A stretch of DNA of 64,000 nt from Procambarus clarkii (Eukaryota; Arthropoda; Malacostraca; Decapoda; Cambaridae): positions 21,980,906-22,044,905 of the forward strand of contig NC_091152.1 in the NCBI RefSeq assembly GCF_040958095.1, given 5' to 3'. The translations under genes were made by a program, and so were the position numbers. Below, piece by piece: positions 1 to 14,300 of the stretch. Position 1 is the stretch's first letter; each line of letters begins with the position of its first letter. The notes beneath the pieces are model-generated. The model was not told the DNA's origin, searched no databases, and saw only the letters and a program-made list of their open reading frames with translations.

Positions 1-1119
1 CCTCTGGCTAATTACGTCTCAACTTGGCTGTTTGCCCGTTTGGCCGAAAATGGTCGTAATATGAAAATAACAAAAAATGAAAATAAATTTGAGATTTTTT
101 TTTCCAAAACGGTAAATGAAGATACTCTGGTAGGTTAGGAGGGCAGGAAAGTCTCCAAAAGCTTCAAAATGTCATGAAAAACGTTGATTGAAACATTCCT
201 CTCATAGCCTTACCGAGTAAGCCGTAGGACTCAAACAGAAAACGGGACAGTACATCACTTTCGTGAGCCGATTTCATTTCAAATTACGTCCATTTTTGGA
301 CATAGTGCGCATACGAGCGGAAAACGACGGTATTTTTAAGAGGACGGGTTGGAGGACTGGAGTATACTTGTTAGTTAGTGTATTAGCGTTGTTATGGCCT
401 TAACAACCCTCCAGCTTAATATCCTCTTACCAATCATCAAAATACTGAAAGTTTAAATTAAACTTGTAAGGCATCGACGCCAGCACATGAAGGTTGGAAC
501 GAGGGACACACAAGCATCACGGCTGGTGAAGAATTCCTATCCATCATGCACGTCAAAAATGATGAAATAATTATCAAAAGAAGGCGTCGAGCCGGAGAGA
601 GGCTGTAGCACCATCTATCAGAAGTAACAATAAGTTGCTGATCATTAAATTTATCCAATAACAACCGGAGATGTCCAGCTGCGGTATCCACCAGCAGTTA
701 CCAAACATAACAATAAATAAATAAATAAATGTTTATTCAAGTAGAAGTAAATACATTCAAATTGCGTTACAATCAGAATGTTGGATTTCTCGACAGTGCC
801 AGTGCATACTATGCTTAAATACACACAGCGTTTCCCACAAGAACCATCGGGCACCATTTGTGATGAACTAGGCAAACAGCAGAAGCAGTCCAGTATTATG
901 GAAGGATTATATACTTATGTTCAAGGAAAGTTAGATGTTAACGACCTGGACACTTACTATATGTTACCAGCGTCTTGGATCTTGTTACATACCGCATAAG
1001 AGATTATTTGACCATTGGAACTCACCTGCTTCCTTAATGACTGTATCAGAGTGGTAGAGAAAAGTCAACTAGTAGTCCTTAATAGCCGAGGATGTACAGT
1101 GCCCAAGAGGCAGACCAGA
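1..1119. other. Unassigned non-repetitive DNA
   Basis: AT-rich sequence with no long open frame and no domain I recognise. A run of short ATAA units lies near 705-730. The small open frame at 778-999 (73 codons) has no recognisable motif and I do not call it a gene. Confidence 0.4.
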
Positions 1120-1290
1120 ATGGTAAGAAATACCTTCATGTTAACAAATGTTTACACAAATATAGAAATTGTTGCTATTAAATGTAATCATTCTGTACTG
1201 GCTTGTGTGGATGTGGACTCCTTATTCACACATGTCCCACATGAAGATACTTCTGAGTTGATTTTTACTCCTTTTATCTGGAAAAGATTA
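1120..1290 (+). pseudogene. Possible relic of a Penelope-like reverse transcriptase
   Basis: A 182-codon open frame (1015-1563) contains the peptide ACVDVDSLFTHVPHEDT around 1200-1250. It resembles the first catalytic palm motif of Penelope-type reverse transcriptases; the clear PLE copies at 56-60 kb read LDVELLFTIVPVDET at the same place. No downstream YVDD motif was found. The far end of the frame runs into a SINE. I infer an old fragment. A chance match is possible because only about 17 residues support it. Confidence 0.25.
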
Positions 1291-1496
1291 ATGCGTAATA
1301 TTGGTTTAAATAGTAATCATCTTGGTAAGGTAGTAGATACTGCACCAACAGATTCTGCTTTTGCTCCTGATGTTGAACTGTTTACACAACTAGTCGACCC
1401 GTGGAGGTCAGCACTGGGCTCATCTTATGATATTGTTGTATGTAATTTCCCAATAATGTGGATAGATACTTGTAGTGTAGAAGGAAGGAACTATCA

Positions 1497-1695
1497 GCGG
1501 AAAGCGACAAGCCATTTCGACTATATAGCACTTGGAAGAGGTCAGGATAAGGATTTATCCTGAGCAGCCCAGGATTTAAACAGCCCAGGAAAGAGTAATG
1601 GTAAAAACCTTGCGAATTCGTTTCCGTCTCCGCTGGGAATCGAACCCGGGTTATTAAGATCTCGACCCCCCGAGCTGTTCACTCAGATGTGAGCC
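1497..1695 (-). mobile_element. tRNA-derived SINE (minus strand)
   Basis: On the minus strand a tRNA-like head near 1695-1630 contains a B-box-like GGGTTCGATTCCC. The 3' portion at about 1497-1553 (plus strand: CGACTATATAGCACTTGGAA, then GGTCAGGATAAGGA) matches the body of the SINE at 18140-18345. The tRNA-like heads of the two copies look different, so they may be subfamilies sharing a tail. The (GT)n tract starts directly next to the head. Confidence 0.55.
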
Positions 1696-1697
1696 CC

Positions 1698-2045
<348 letters not shown>

Positions 2046-2362
2046 TCTGTGTATACACAATGTGCTAATCAGCATCAATGCTGTCATTAGCAAATGATTT
2101 GTGATCAGAAAATACTTTTGCAAGCAATTATTGGTTTATTTAGCGAATCGTTTCAAATAAATGATATATGTAGTACACATGTAAAAGTGTAAATATTTAA
2201 TGTTTAACGAGAGCACGACGTTAGAGCTGAGTAATAACCCATACTCATGCTGTACTCATCCTCGACGCTGACTCATCTTTGGGCGAGACTCGTATAGTTA
2301 TTAAACTGTTGCCAACCCCACTCAAGGTCTGGCTGTGTCTGTGTAACATGTGATATGCTTTA
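2046..2362. other. Unassigned sequence upstream of the large satellite
   Basis: About 315 bp of single-copy-looking sequence between the (GT)n tract and the satellite. No gene, tRNA-like sequence or inverted repeat was seen. Confidence 0.4.
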
Positions 2363-5300
2363 TCTTCACCCTGGGGTTCTGTGTCTCATCACCATCCTGG
2401 GGTTCTGTGTCTCCATCACCATCCTGGGGTTCTGTGTCTCATCACCATCCTGGGGTTCTGTGTCTCCATCACCATCCTGGGGTTCTGTGTCTCATCACCA
2501 TCCTGGGGTTCTGTGTCTCCATCACCATCCTGGGGTTCTGTGTCTCCATCACCATCCTGGGGTTCTGTGTCCCATCACCATCCTGGGGTTCTGTGTCCCA
2601 TCACCATCCTGGGGTTCTGTGTCCCATCACCATCCTGGGGTTCTGTACCCCATCACTATTTTGGGGTTCTGTGCCTCCATCACCATCCTGGGGTTCTGTG
2701 TCTCCATCACCATCCTGGGGTTCTGTGTCACATCACAATCCTGGGGTTCTGTGCCCCATCACCATCCTGGGGTTCTGTGCCCTATCACCATCCTGGGGTT
2801 CTGTGTCCCATCACCATCCTGGGGTTCTGTGTCCCCATCACCATCGTGGGGTTCTGTGTCCCATCACCATCCTGGGATTCTGTCTCCATTACCATCCTGG
2901 GGTTCTGTACCCCATCACCATCCTGGGGTTCTGTCTCCATCACCATCCTGGGGTTCTGTGTCCCCATCACCATCCTGGGGTTCTGTGTCCCCATCACCAT
3001 CCTGGGGTTCTGTGTCCCATCACCATCCTGGGGTTCTGTGTCCCCATCACCATCCTGGGGTTCTGTGTCCCATCACCATCCTGGGGTTCTGTCTCCATCA
3101 CCATCCTGGGGTTCTGTACCCCATCACCATCCTGGGGTTCTGTGCCCCATCACCATCCTGGGGTTCTGTGCCCTATCGCCATCCTGGGGTTCTGTGCCCC
3201 ATCACCATCCTGGGGTTCTGTGTCCCCATCACCATCCTGGGGTTCTGTGTCCCATCACCATCCTGGGGTTCTGTCTCCATCACCATCCTGGGGTTCTGTA
3301 CCCCATCACCATCCTGGGGTTCTGCGCCCCATCACCATCCTGGGGTTCTGTGCCCTATCACCATCCTGGGGTTCTGTGCCCCATCACCATCCTGGGGTTC
3401 TGTGTCCCATCACCATGCTGGGGTTCTGTGTCCCATCACCATCCTGGGGTTCTGTTTCTCATCACCATCCTGGGGTTCTGTCTCATTACCATCCTGGGGT
3501 TCTGTGTCTCCATCACCATCCTGGGGTTCTGTGTCTCCATCACCATTCTGGGGTTCTGTGTCTCCATCACCATCCTGGGGTTCTGTGTCTCCATCACCAT
3601 CCTGGGGTTCTGTGCCCCATCACCATCCTGGGGTTCTGTGTCTCATCACCATCCTGGGGTTCTGTGCCCAATCACCATCCTGGGGTTCTGTGTCTCATCA
3701 CAATCCTGGGGTTCTGTGTCCCATCACCATCCTGGGGTTCTGTGTCCCATCACCATCCTGGGGTTCAGTGTCCCATCACCATTCTGGGGTTCTGTGTCCC
3801 ATCACCATCCTGGGGTTCTGTGCCTCCATCACCATCCTGGGGTTCTGTGTCTCCATCACCATCCTGGGGTTCTGTGCCCCATCACCATCCTGGGGTTCTG
3901 TGTCCCATCACCATCCTGGGGTTCTGTGCCCCATCACCATCTTGGGGTTCTGTGTCTCATCACCATCCTGGGGTTCTGTGTCTCCATCACCATCCTGGGG
4001 TTCTGTGTCTCCATCACCATCCTGGGGTTCTGTGTCTCCATCACCATCCTGGGGTTCTGTGTCACATCACCATCCTGGGGTTCTGTGCCCCATCACCATC
4101 CTGGGGTTCTGTGCCCTATCACCATCCTGGGGTTCTGTGTCCCATCACCATCCTGGGGTTCTGTGTCCCCATCACCATCCTGGGGTTCTGTGTCCCATCA
4201 CCATCCTGGGATTCTGTCTCCATCACCATCCTGGGGTTCTGTACCCCATCACCATCCTGGGGTTCTGTCTCCATCACCATCCTGGGGTTCTGTGTCCCCA
4301 TCACCATCCTGGGGTTCTGTGTCCCATCACCATCCTGGGGTTCTGTGTCCCATCACCATCCTGGGGTTCTGTGTCCCCATCACCATCCTGGGGTTCTGTG
4401 TCCCATCACCATCCTGGGGTTCTGTCTCCATCACCATCCTGGGGTTCTGTACCCCATCACCATCCTGGGGTTCTGTGCCCCATCACCATCCTGGGGTTCT
4501 GTGCCCTATCACCATCCTGGGGTTCTGTGCCCCATCACCATCCTGGGGTTCTGTGTCCCCATCACCATAATGGGGTTCTGTGTCCCATCACCATCCTGGG
4601 GTTCTGTATCCATCACCATCCTGGGGTTCTGTACCCCATCACCATCCTGGGGTTCTGCGCCCCATCACCATCCTGGGGTTCTGTGCCCTATCACCATCCT
4701 GGGGTTCTGTGCCCCATCACCATCCTGGGGTTCTGTGTCCCATCACCATGCTGGGGTTCTGTGTCCCATCACCATCCTGGGGTTCTGTTTCTCATCACCA
4801 TCCTGGGGTTCTGTCTCATTACCATCCTGGGGTTCTGTGTCTCCATCACCATCCTGGGGTTCTGTGTCTCCATCACCATTCTGGGGTTCTGTGTCTCCAT
4901 CACCATCCTGGGGTTCTGTGTCTCCATCACCATCCTGGGGTTCTGTGCCCCATCACCATCCTGGGGTTCTGTGTCTCATCACCATCCTGGGGTTCTGTGC
5001 CCCATCACCATCCTGGGGTTCTGTATCTCATCACAATCCTGGGGTTCTGTGTCCCATCACCATCCTGGGGTTCTGTGTCCCATCACCATCCTTGGGTTCT
5101 GTGTCCCATCACCATTCTGGGGTTCTGTGTCCCATCACCATCCTGGGGTTCTGTGCCTCCATCACCATCCTGGGGTTCTGTGTCTCCATCACCATCCTGG
5201 GGTTCTGTGCCCCATCACCATCCTGGGGTTCTGTGTCCCATCACCATCCTGGGGTTCTGTGCCCCATCACCATCTTGGGGTTCTGTGTCTCATCACCATC

Positions 5301-8300
5301 CTGGGGTTCTGTGTCTCCATCACCATCCTGGGGTTCTGTGTCTCCATCACCATCCTGGGGTTCTGTGTCTCCATCACCATCCTGGGGTTCTGTGTCTCCA
5401 TCACCATCCTGGGGTTCTGTGTCCCATCACCATCCTGGGGTTCTGTGTCTCCATCACCATCCTGGGGTTCTGTGTCCCATCACCATCCTGGGGTTCTGTG
5501 TCTCCATCACCATTCTGGGTTCTGTGTCTCCATCACCATCCTGGGGTTCTGTGTCTCCATCACCATCCTGGGGTTCTGTGTCCCATCACCATCCTGGGGT
5601 TCTGTGTCTCCATCACCATCCTGGGGTTCTGTGTCTCCATCACCATCCTAGGGTTCTGTGTCTCCATCACCATCCTGTGGTTCTGTACCCCATCACTATT
5701 TTGGGGTTCTGTGCCTCCATCACCATCCTGGGGTTCTGTGTCTCCATCACCATCCTGGGGTTCTGTGTCACATCACCATCCTGGGGTTCTGTGCCCCATC
5801 ACCATCCTGGGGTTCTGTGCCCTATCACCATCCTGGGGTTCTGTGTCCCATCACCATCCTGGGGTTCTGTGTCCCCATCACCATCCTGGGGTTCTGTGTC
5901 CCATCACCATCCTGGGATTCTGTCTCCATCACCATCCTGGGGTTCTGTACCCCATCACCATCCTGGGGTTCTGTCTCCATCACCATCCTGGGGTTCTGTG
6001 TCCCCATCACCATCCTGGGGTTCTGTGTCCCCATCACCATCCTGGGGTTCTGTGTCCCATCACCATCCTGGGGTTCTGTGTCCCCATCACCATCCTGGGG
6101 TTCTGTGTCCCATCACCATCCTGGGGTTCTGTCTCCATCACCATCCTGGGGTTCTGTACCCCATCACCATCCTGGGGTTCTGTGCCCCATCACCATCCTG
6201 GGGTTCTGTGCCCTATCACCATCCTGGGGTTCTGTGCCCCATCACCATCCTGGGGTTCTGCGTCCCCATCACCATCCTGGGGTTCTGTGTCCCATCACCA
6301 TCCTGGGGTTCTGTCTCCATCACCATCCTGGGGTTCTGTACCCTATCACCATCCTGGGGTTCTGCGCCCCATCACCATCCTGGGGTTCTGTGCCCTATCA
6401 CCATCCTGGGGTTCTGTTCCCCATCACCATCCTGGGGTTCTGTGTCCCATCACCATGCTGGGGTTCTGTGTCCCATCACCATCCTGGGGTTCTGTTTCTC
6501 ATCACCATCCTGGGGTTCTGTCTCATTACCATCCTGGGGTTCTGTGTCTCCATCACCATCCTGGGGTTCTGTGTCTCCATCACCATTCTGGGGTTCTGTG
6601 TCTCCATCACCATCCTGGGGTTCTGTGTCTCCATCACCATCCTGGGGTTCTGTGCCCCATCACCATCCTGGGGTTCTGTGTCTCATCACCATCCTGGGGT
6701 TCTGTGCCCCATCACCATCCTGGGGTTCTGTGTCTCATCACAATCCTGGGGTTCTGTGTCCCATCACCATCCTGGGGTTCTGTGTCCCATCACCATCCTG
6801 GGGTTCTGTGTCCCATCACCATTCTGGGGTTCTGTGTCCCATCACCATCCTGGGGTTCTGTGCCTCCATCACCATCCTGGGGTTCTGTGTCTCCATCACC
6901 ATCCTGGGGTTCTGTGCCCCATCACCATCCAGGGGTTCTGTGTCCCATCACCATCCTGGGGTTCTGTGCCCCATCACCATCTTGGGGTTCTGTGTCTCAT
7001 CACCATCCTGGGGTTCTGTGTCTCCATCACCATCCTGGGGTTCTGTGTCTCCATCACCATCCTGGGGATCTGTGTCTCCATCACCATCCTGGGGTTCTGT
7101 GTCACATCACGATCCTGGGGTTCTGTGCCCCATCACCATCCTGGGGTTCTGTGTCTCCATCACCATCCTGGGGTTCTGTGTCCCATCACCATCCTGGGGT
7201 TCTGTGTCCCCATCACCATCCTGGGTTTCTGTGTCCCATCACCATCCTGGGATTCTGTCTCCATCACCATCCTGGGGTTCTGTACCCCATCACCATCCTG
7301 GGGTTCTGTCTCCATCACCATCCTGGGGTTCTGTGTCCCCATCACCATCCTGGGGTTCTGTGTCCCCATCACCATCCTGGGGTTCTGTGTCCCATCACCA
7401 TCCTGGGGTTCTGTGTCCCCATCACCATCCTGGGGTTCTGTGTCCCATCACCATCCTGGGGTTCTGTCTCCATCACCATCCTGGGGTTCTGTACCCCATC
7501 ACCATCCTGGGGTTCTGTGCCCCATCACCATCCTGGGGTTCTGTGCCCTATCACCATCCTGGGGTTCTGTGCCCCATCACCATCCTGGGGTTCAGTGTCC
7601 CCATCACCATCCTGGGGTTCTGTGTCCCATCACCATCCTGGGGTTCTGTCTCCATCACCATCCTGGGGTTCTGTACCCCATCACCATCCTGGGGTTCTGC
7701 GCCCCATCACCATCCTGGGGTTCTGTGCCCTATCACCATCCTGGGGTTCTGTGCCCCATCACCATCCCGGGGTTCTGTGTCCCATCACCATGCTGGGGTT
7801 CTGTGTCCCATCACCATCCTGGGGTTCTGTGTCCCATCACCATCCTGGGGTTCTGTCTCCATCACCATCCTGGGGTTCTGTACCCCATCACCATCCTGGG
7901 GTTCTGTGCCCCATCACCATCCTGGGGTTCTGTGCCCTATCACCATCCTGGGGTTCTGTGCCCCATCACCATCCTGGGGTTCTGTGTCCCCATCACCATA
8001 ATGGGGTTCTGTGTCCCATCACCATCCTGGGGTTCTGTATCCATCACCATCCTGGGGTTCTGTACCCCATCACCATCCTGGGGTTCTGCGCCCCATCACC
8101 ATCCTGGGGTTCTGTGCCCTATCACCATCCTGGGGTTCTGTGCCCCATCACCATCCTGGGGTTCTGTGTCCCATCACCATGCTGGGGTTCTGTGTCCCAT
8201 CACCATCCTGGGGTTCTGTTTCTCATCACCATCCTGGGGTTCTGTCTCATTACCATCCTGGGGTTCTGTGTCTCCATCACCATCCTGGGGTTCTGTGTCT

Positions 8301-11300
8301 CCATCACCATTCTGGGGTTCTGTGTCTCCATCACCATCCTGGGGTTCTGTGTCTCCATCACCATCCTGGGGTTCTGTGCCCCATCACCATCCTGGGGTTC
8401 TGTGTCTCATCACCATCCTGGGGTTCTGTGCCCCATCACCATCCTGGGGTTCTGTATCTCATCACAATCCTGGGGTTCTGTGTCCCATCACCATCCTGGG
8501 GTTCTGTGTCCCATCACCATCCTTGGGTTCTGTGTCCCATCACCATTCTGGAGTTCTGTGTCCCATCACCATCCTGGGGTTCTGTGCCTCCATCACCATC
8601 CTGGGGTTCTGTGTCTCCATCACCATCCTGGGGTTCTGTGCCCCATCACCATCCTGGGGTTCTGTGTCCCATCACCATCCTGGGGTTCTGTGCCCCATCA
8701 CCATCTTGGGGTTCTGTGTCTCATCACCATCCTGGGGTTCTGTGTCTCCATCACCATCCTGGGGTTCTGTGTCTCCATCACCATCCTGGGGTTCTGTGTC
8801 TCCATCACCATCCTGGGGTTCTGTGTCTCCATCACCATCCTGGGGTTCTGTGTCCCATCACCATCCTGGGGTTCTGTGTCTCCATCACCATCCTGGGGTT
8901 CTGTGTCCCATCACCATCCTGGGGTTCTGTGTCTCCATCACCATTCTGGGTTCTGTGTCTCCATCACCATCCTGGGGTTCTGTGTCTCCATCACCATCCT
9001 GGGGTTCTGTGTCCCATCACCATCCTGGGGTTCTGTGTCTCCATCACCATCCTGGGGTTCTGTGTCTCCATCACCATCCTAGGGTTCTGTGTCTCCATCA
9101 CCATCCTGTGGTTCTGTACCCCATCACTATTTTGGGGTTCTGTGCCTCCATCACCATCCTGGGGTTCTGTGTCTCCATCACCATCCTGGGGTTCTGTGTC
9201 ACATCACCATCCTGGGGTTCTGTGCCCCATCACCATCCTGGGGTTCTGTGCCCTATCACCATCCTGGGGTTCTGTGTCCCATCACCATCCTGGGGTTCTG
9301 TGTCCCCATCACCATCCTGGGGTTCTGTGTCCCATCACCATCCTGGGATTCTGTCTCCATCACCATCCTGGGGTTCTGTACCCCATCACCATCCTGGGGT
9401 TCTGTCTCCATCACCATCCTGGGGTTCTGTGTCCCCATCACCATCCTGGGGTTCTGTGTCCCCATCACCATCCTGGGGTTCTGTGTCCCATCACCATCCT
9501 GGGGTTCTGTGTCCCCATCACCATCCTGGGGTTCTGTGTCCCATCACCATCCTGGGGTTCTGTCTCCATCACCATCCTGGGGTTCTGTACCCCATCACCA
9601 TCCTGGGGTTCTGTGCCCCATCACCATCCTGGGGTTCTGTGCCCTATCACCATCCTGGGGTTCTGTGCCCCATCACCATCCTGGGGTTCTGCGTCCCCAT
9701 CACCATCCTGGGGTTCTGTGTCCCATCACCATCCTGGGGTTCTGTCTCCATCACCATCCTGGGGTTCTGTACCCTATCACCATCCTGGGGTTCTGCGCCC
9801 CATCACCATCCTGGGGTTCTGTGCCCTATCACCATCCTGGGGTTCTGTTCCCCATCACCATCCTGGGGTTCTGTGTCCCATCACCATGCTGGGGTTCTGT
9901 GTCCCATCACCATCCTGGGGTTCTGTTTCTCATCACCATCCTGGGGTTCTGTCTCATTACCATCCTGGGGTTCTGTGTCTCCATCACCATCCTGGGGTTC
10001 TGTGTCTCCATCACCATTCTGGGGTTCTGTGTCTCCATCACCATCCTGGGGTTCTGTGTCTCCATCACCATCCTGGGGTTCTGTGCCCCATCACCATCCT
10101 GGGGTTCTGTGTCTCATCACCATCCTGGGGTTCTGTGCCCCATCACCATCCTGGGGTTCTGTGTCTCATCACAATCCTGGGGTTCTGTGTCCCATCACCA
10201 TCCTGGGGTTCTGTGTCCCATCACCATCCTGGGGTTCTGTGTCCCATCACCATTCTGGGGTTCTGTGTCCCATCACCATCCTGGGGTTCTGTGCCTCCAT
10301 CACCATCCTGGGGTTCTGTGTCTCCATCACCATCCTGGGGTTCTGTGCCCCATCACCATCCAGGGGTTCTGTGTCCCATCACCATCCTGGGGTTCTGTGC
10401 CCCATCACCATCTTGGGGTTCTGTGTCTCATCACCATCCTGGGGTTCTGTGTCTCCATCACCATCCTGGGGTTCTGTGTCTCCATCACCATCCTGGGGAT
10501 CTGTGTCTCCATCACCATCCTGGGGTTCTGTGTCACATCACGATCCTGGGGTTCTGTGCCCCATCACCATCCTGGGGTTCTGTGTCTCCATCACCATCCT
10601 GGGGTTCTGTGTCCCATCACCATCCTGGGGTTCTGTGTCCCCATCACCATCCTGGGTTTCTGTGTCCCATCACCATCCTGGGATTCTGTCTCCATCACCA
10701 TCCTGGGGTTCTGTACCCCATCACCATCCTGGGGTTCTGTCTCCATCACCATCCTGGGGTTCTGTGTCCCCATCACCATCCTGGGGTTCTGTGTCCCCAT
10801 CACCATCCTGGGGTTCTGTGTCCCATCACCATCCTGGGGTTCTGTGTCCCCATCACCATCCTGGGGTTCTGTGTCCCATCACCATCCTGGGGTTCTGTCT
10901 CCATCACCATCCTGGGGTTCTGTACCCCATCACCATCCTGGGGTTCTGTGCCCCATCACCATCCTGGGGTTCTGTGCCCTATCACCATCCTGGGGTTCTG
11001 TGCCCCATCACCATCCTGGGGTTCAGTGTCCCCATCACCATCCTGGGGTTCTGTGTCCCATCACCATCCTGGGGTTCTGTCTCCATCACCATCCTGGGGT
11101 TCTGTACCCCATCACCATCCTGGGGTTCTGCGCCCCATCACCATCCTGGGGTTCTGTGCCCTATCACCATCCTGGGGTTCTGTGCCCCATCACCATCCCG
11201 GGGTTCTGTGTCCCATCACCATGCTGGGGTTCTGTGTCCCATCACCATCCTGGGGTTCTGTTTCTCATCACCATCCTGGGGGTCTGTCTCATTACCATCC

Positions 11301-14300
11301 TGGGGTTCTGTGTCTCCATCACCATTCTGGGGTTCTGTGTCTCCATCACCATCCTGGGGTTCTGTGTCTCCATCACCATCCTGGGGTTCTGAGCCCCATC
11401 ACCATCCTGGGGTTCTGTGTCTCATCACCATCCTGGGGTTCTGTGCCCCATCACCATCCTGGGGTTCTGTGTCTCATCACAATCCTGGGGTTCTGTGTCC
11501 CATCACCATCCTGGGGTTCTGTGTCCCATCACCATCCTGGGGTTCTGTGTCCCATCACCATTCTGGGGTTCTGTGTCCCATCACCATCCTGGGGTTCTGT
11601 GCCTCCATCACCATCCTGGGGTTCTGTGTCTCCATCACCATCCTGGGGTTCTGTGCCCCATCACCATCCTGGGGTTCTGTGTCCCATCACCATCCTGGGG
11701 TTCTGTGCCCCATCACCATCTTGGGGTTCTGTGTCTCATCACCATCTTGGGGTTCTGTGTCTCCATCACCATCCTGGGGTTCTGTGTCTCCATCACCATC
11801 CTGGGGTTCTGTGTCTCCATCACCATCCTGGGGTTCTGTGTCACATCACCATCCTGGGGTTCTGTGTCCCATCACCATCCTGGGGTTCTGTGTCTCCATC
11901 ACCATTCTGGGTTCTGTGTCTCCATCACCATCCTGGGGTTCTGTGTCTCCATCACCATCCTGGGGTTCTGTGTCCCATCACCATCCTGGGGTTCTGTGTC
12001 TCCATCACCATCCTGGGGTTCTGTGTCTCCATCACCATCCTAGGGTTCTGTGTCTCCATCACCATCCTGGGGTTCTGTGTCTCCATCACCATCCTGCGGT
12101 TCTGTGTCTCCATCACCATCCTGGGGTTCTGTGTCTCCATCACCATCCTGGGGTTCTGTGTCTCATCACCATCCTGGGGTTCTGTGTCTCCATCACCATC
12201 CTGGGGTTCTGTGTCTCCATCACCATCCTGGGGTTCTGTGTCTCCATCACCATCCTGGGGTTCTGTGTCTCCATCACCATTCTGGGGTTCTGTGTCTCCA
12301 TCACCATCCTGGGGTTCTGTGTCTCCATCACCATCCTGGGGTTCTGTGCCCCATCACCATCCTGGGGTTCTGTGTCTCATCACCATCCTGGGGTTCTGTG
12401 CCCCATCACCATCCTGGGGTTCTGTATCTCATCACAATCCTGGGGTTCTGTGTCCCATCACCATCCTGGGGTTCTGTGTCCCATCACCATCCTTGGGTTC
12501 TGTGTCCCATCACCATTCTGGGGTTCTGTGTCCCATCACCATCCTGGGGTTCTGTGCCTCCATCACCGTCCTGGGGTTCTGTGTCTCCATCACCATCCTG
12601 GGGTTCTGTGCCCCATCACCATCCTGGGGTTCTGTGTCCCATCACCATCCTGGGGTTCTGTGCCCCATCACCATCTTGGGGTTCTGTGTCTCATCACCAT
12701 CCTGGGGTTCTGTGTCTCCATCACCATCCTGGGGTTCTGTGTCTCCATCACCATCCTGGGGTTCTGTGTCTCCATCACCATCCTGGGGTTCTGTGTCTCC
12801 ATCACCATCCTGGGGTTCTGTGTCCCATCACCATCCTGGGGTTCTGTGTCTCCATCACCATCCTGGGGTTCTGTGTCCCATCACCATCCTGGGGTTCTGT
12901 GTCTCCATCACCATTCTGGGTTCTGTGTCTCCATCACCATCCTGGGGTTCTGTGTCTCCATCACCATCCTGGGGTTCTGTGTCTCCATCACCATCCTGGG
13001 GTTCTGTGTCTCCATCACCATCCTGGGGTTCTGTGTCTCCATCACCATCCTAGGGTTCTGTGTCTCCATCACCATCCTGTGGTTCTGTACCCCATCACTA
13101 TTTTGGGGTTCTGTGCCTCCATCACCATCCTGGGGTTCTGTGTCTCCATCACCATCCTGGGGTTCTGTGTCACATCACCATCCTGGGGTTCTGTGCCCCA
13201 TCACCATCCTGGGGTTCTGTGCCCTATCACCATCCTGGGGTTCTGTGTCCCATCACCATCCTGGGGTTCTGTGTCCCCATCACCATCCTGGGGTTCTGTG
13301 TCCCATCACCATCCTGGGATTCTGTCTCCATCACCATCCTGGGGTTCTGTACCCCATCACCATCCTGGGGTTCTGTCTCCATCACCATCCTGGGGTTCTG
13401 TGTCCCCATCACCATCCTGGGGTTCTGTGTCCCCATCACCATCCTGGGGTTCTGTGTCCCATCACCATCCTGGGGTTCTGTGTCCCCATCACCATCCTGG
13501 GGTTCTGTGTGCCATCACCATCCTGGGGTTCTGTCTCCATCACCATCCTGGGGTTCTGTACCCCATCACCATCCTGGGGTTCTGTGCCCCATCACCATCC
13601 TGGGGTTCTGTGCCCTATCACCATCCTGGGGTTCTGTGCCCCATCACCATCCTGGGGTTCTGCGTCCCCATCACCATCCTGGGGTTCTGTGTCCCATCAC
13701 CATCCTGGGGTTCTGTCTCCATCACCATCCTGGGGTTCTGTACCCTATCACCATCCTGGGGTTCTGCGCCCCATCACCATCCTGGGGTTCTGTGCCCTAT
13801 CACCATCCTGGGGTTCTGTTCCCCATCACCATCCTGGGGTTCTGTGTCCCATCACCATGCTGGGGTTCTGTGTCCCATCACCATCCTGGGGTTCTGTTTC
13901 TCATCACCATCCTGGGGTTCTGTCTCATTACCATCCTGGGGTTCTGTGTCTCCATCACCATCCTGGGGTTCTGTGTCTCCATCACCATTCTGGGGTTCTG
14001 TGTCTCCATCACCATCCTGGGGTTCTGTGTCTCCATCACCATCCTGGGGTTCTGTGCCCCATCACCATCCTGGGGTTCTGTGTCTCATCACCATCCTGGG
14101 GTTCTGTGCCCCATCACCATCCTGGGGTTCTGTGTCTCATCACAATCCTGGGGTTCTGTGTCCCATCACCATCCTGGGGTTCTGTGTCCCATCACCATCC
14201 TGGGGTTCTGTGTCCCATCACCATTCTGGGGTTCTGTGTCCCATCACCATCCTGGGGTTCTGTGCCTCCATCACCATCCTGGGGTTCTGTGTCTCCATCA

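Noticed and set aside
778-1563. A two-exon host gene from the frames at 778-999 and 1015-1563
   Set aside because: No recognised domain apart from a short RT-like peptide. The second frame runs into a SINE, and no splice-site or promoter support was seen.
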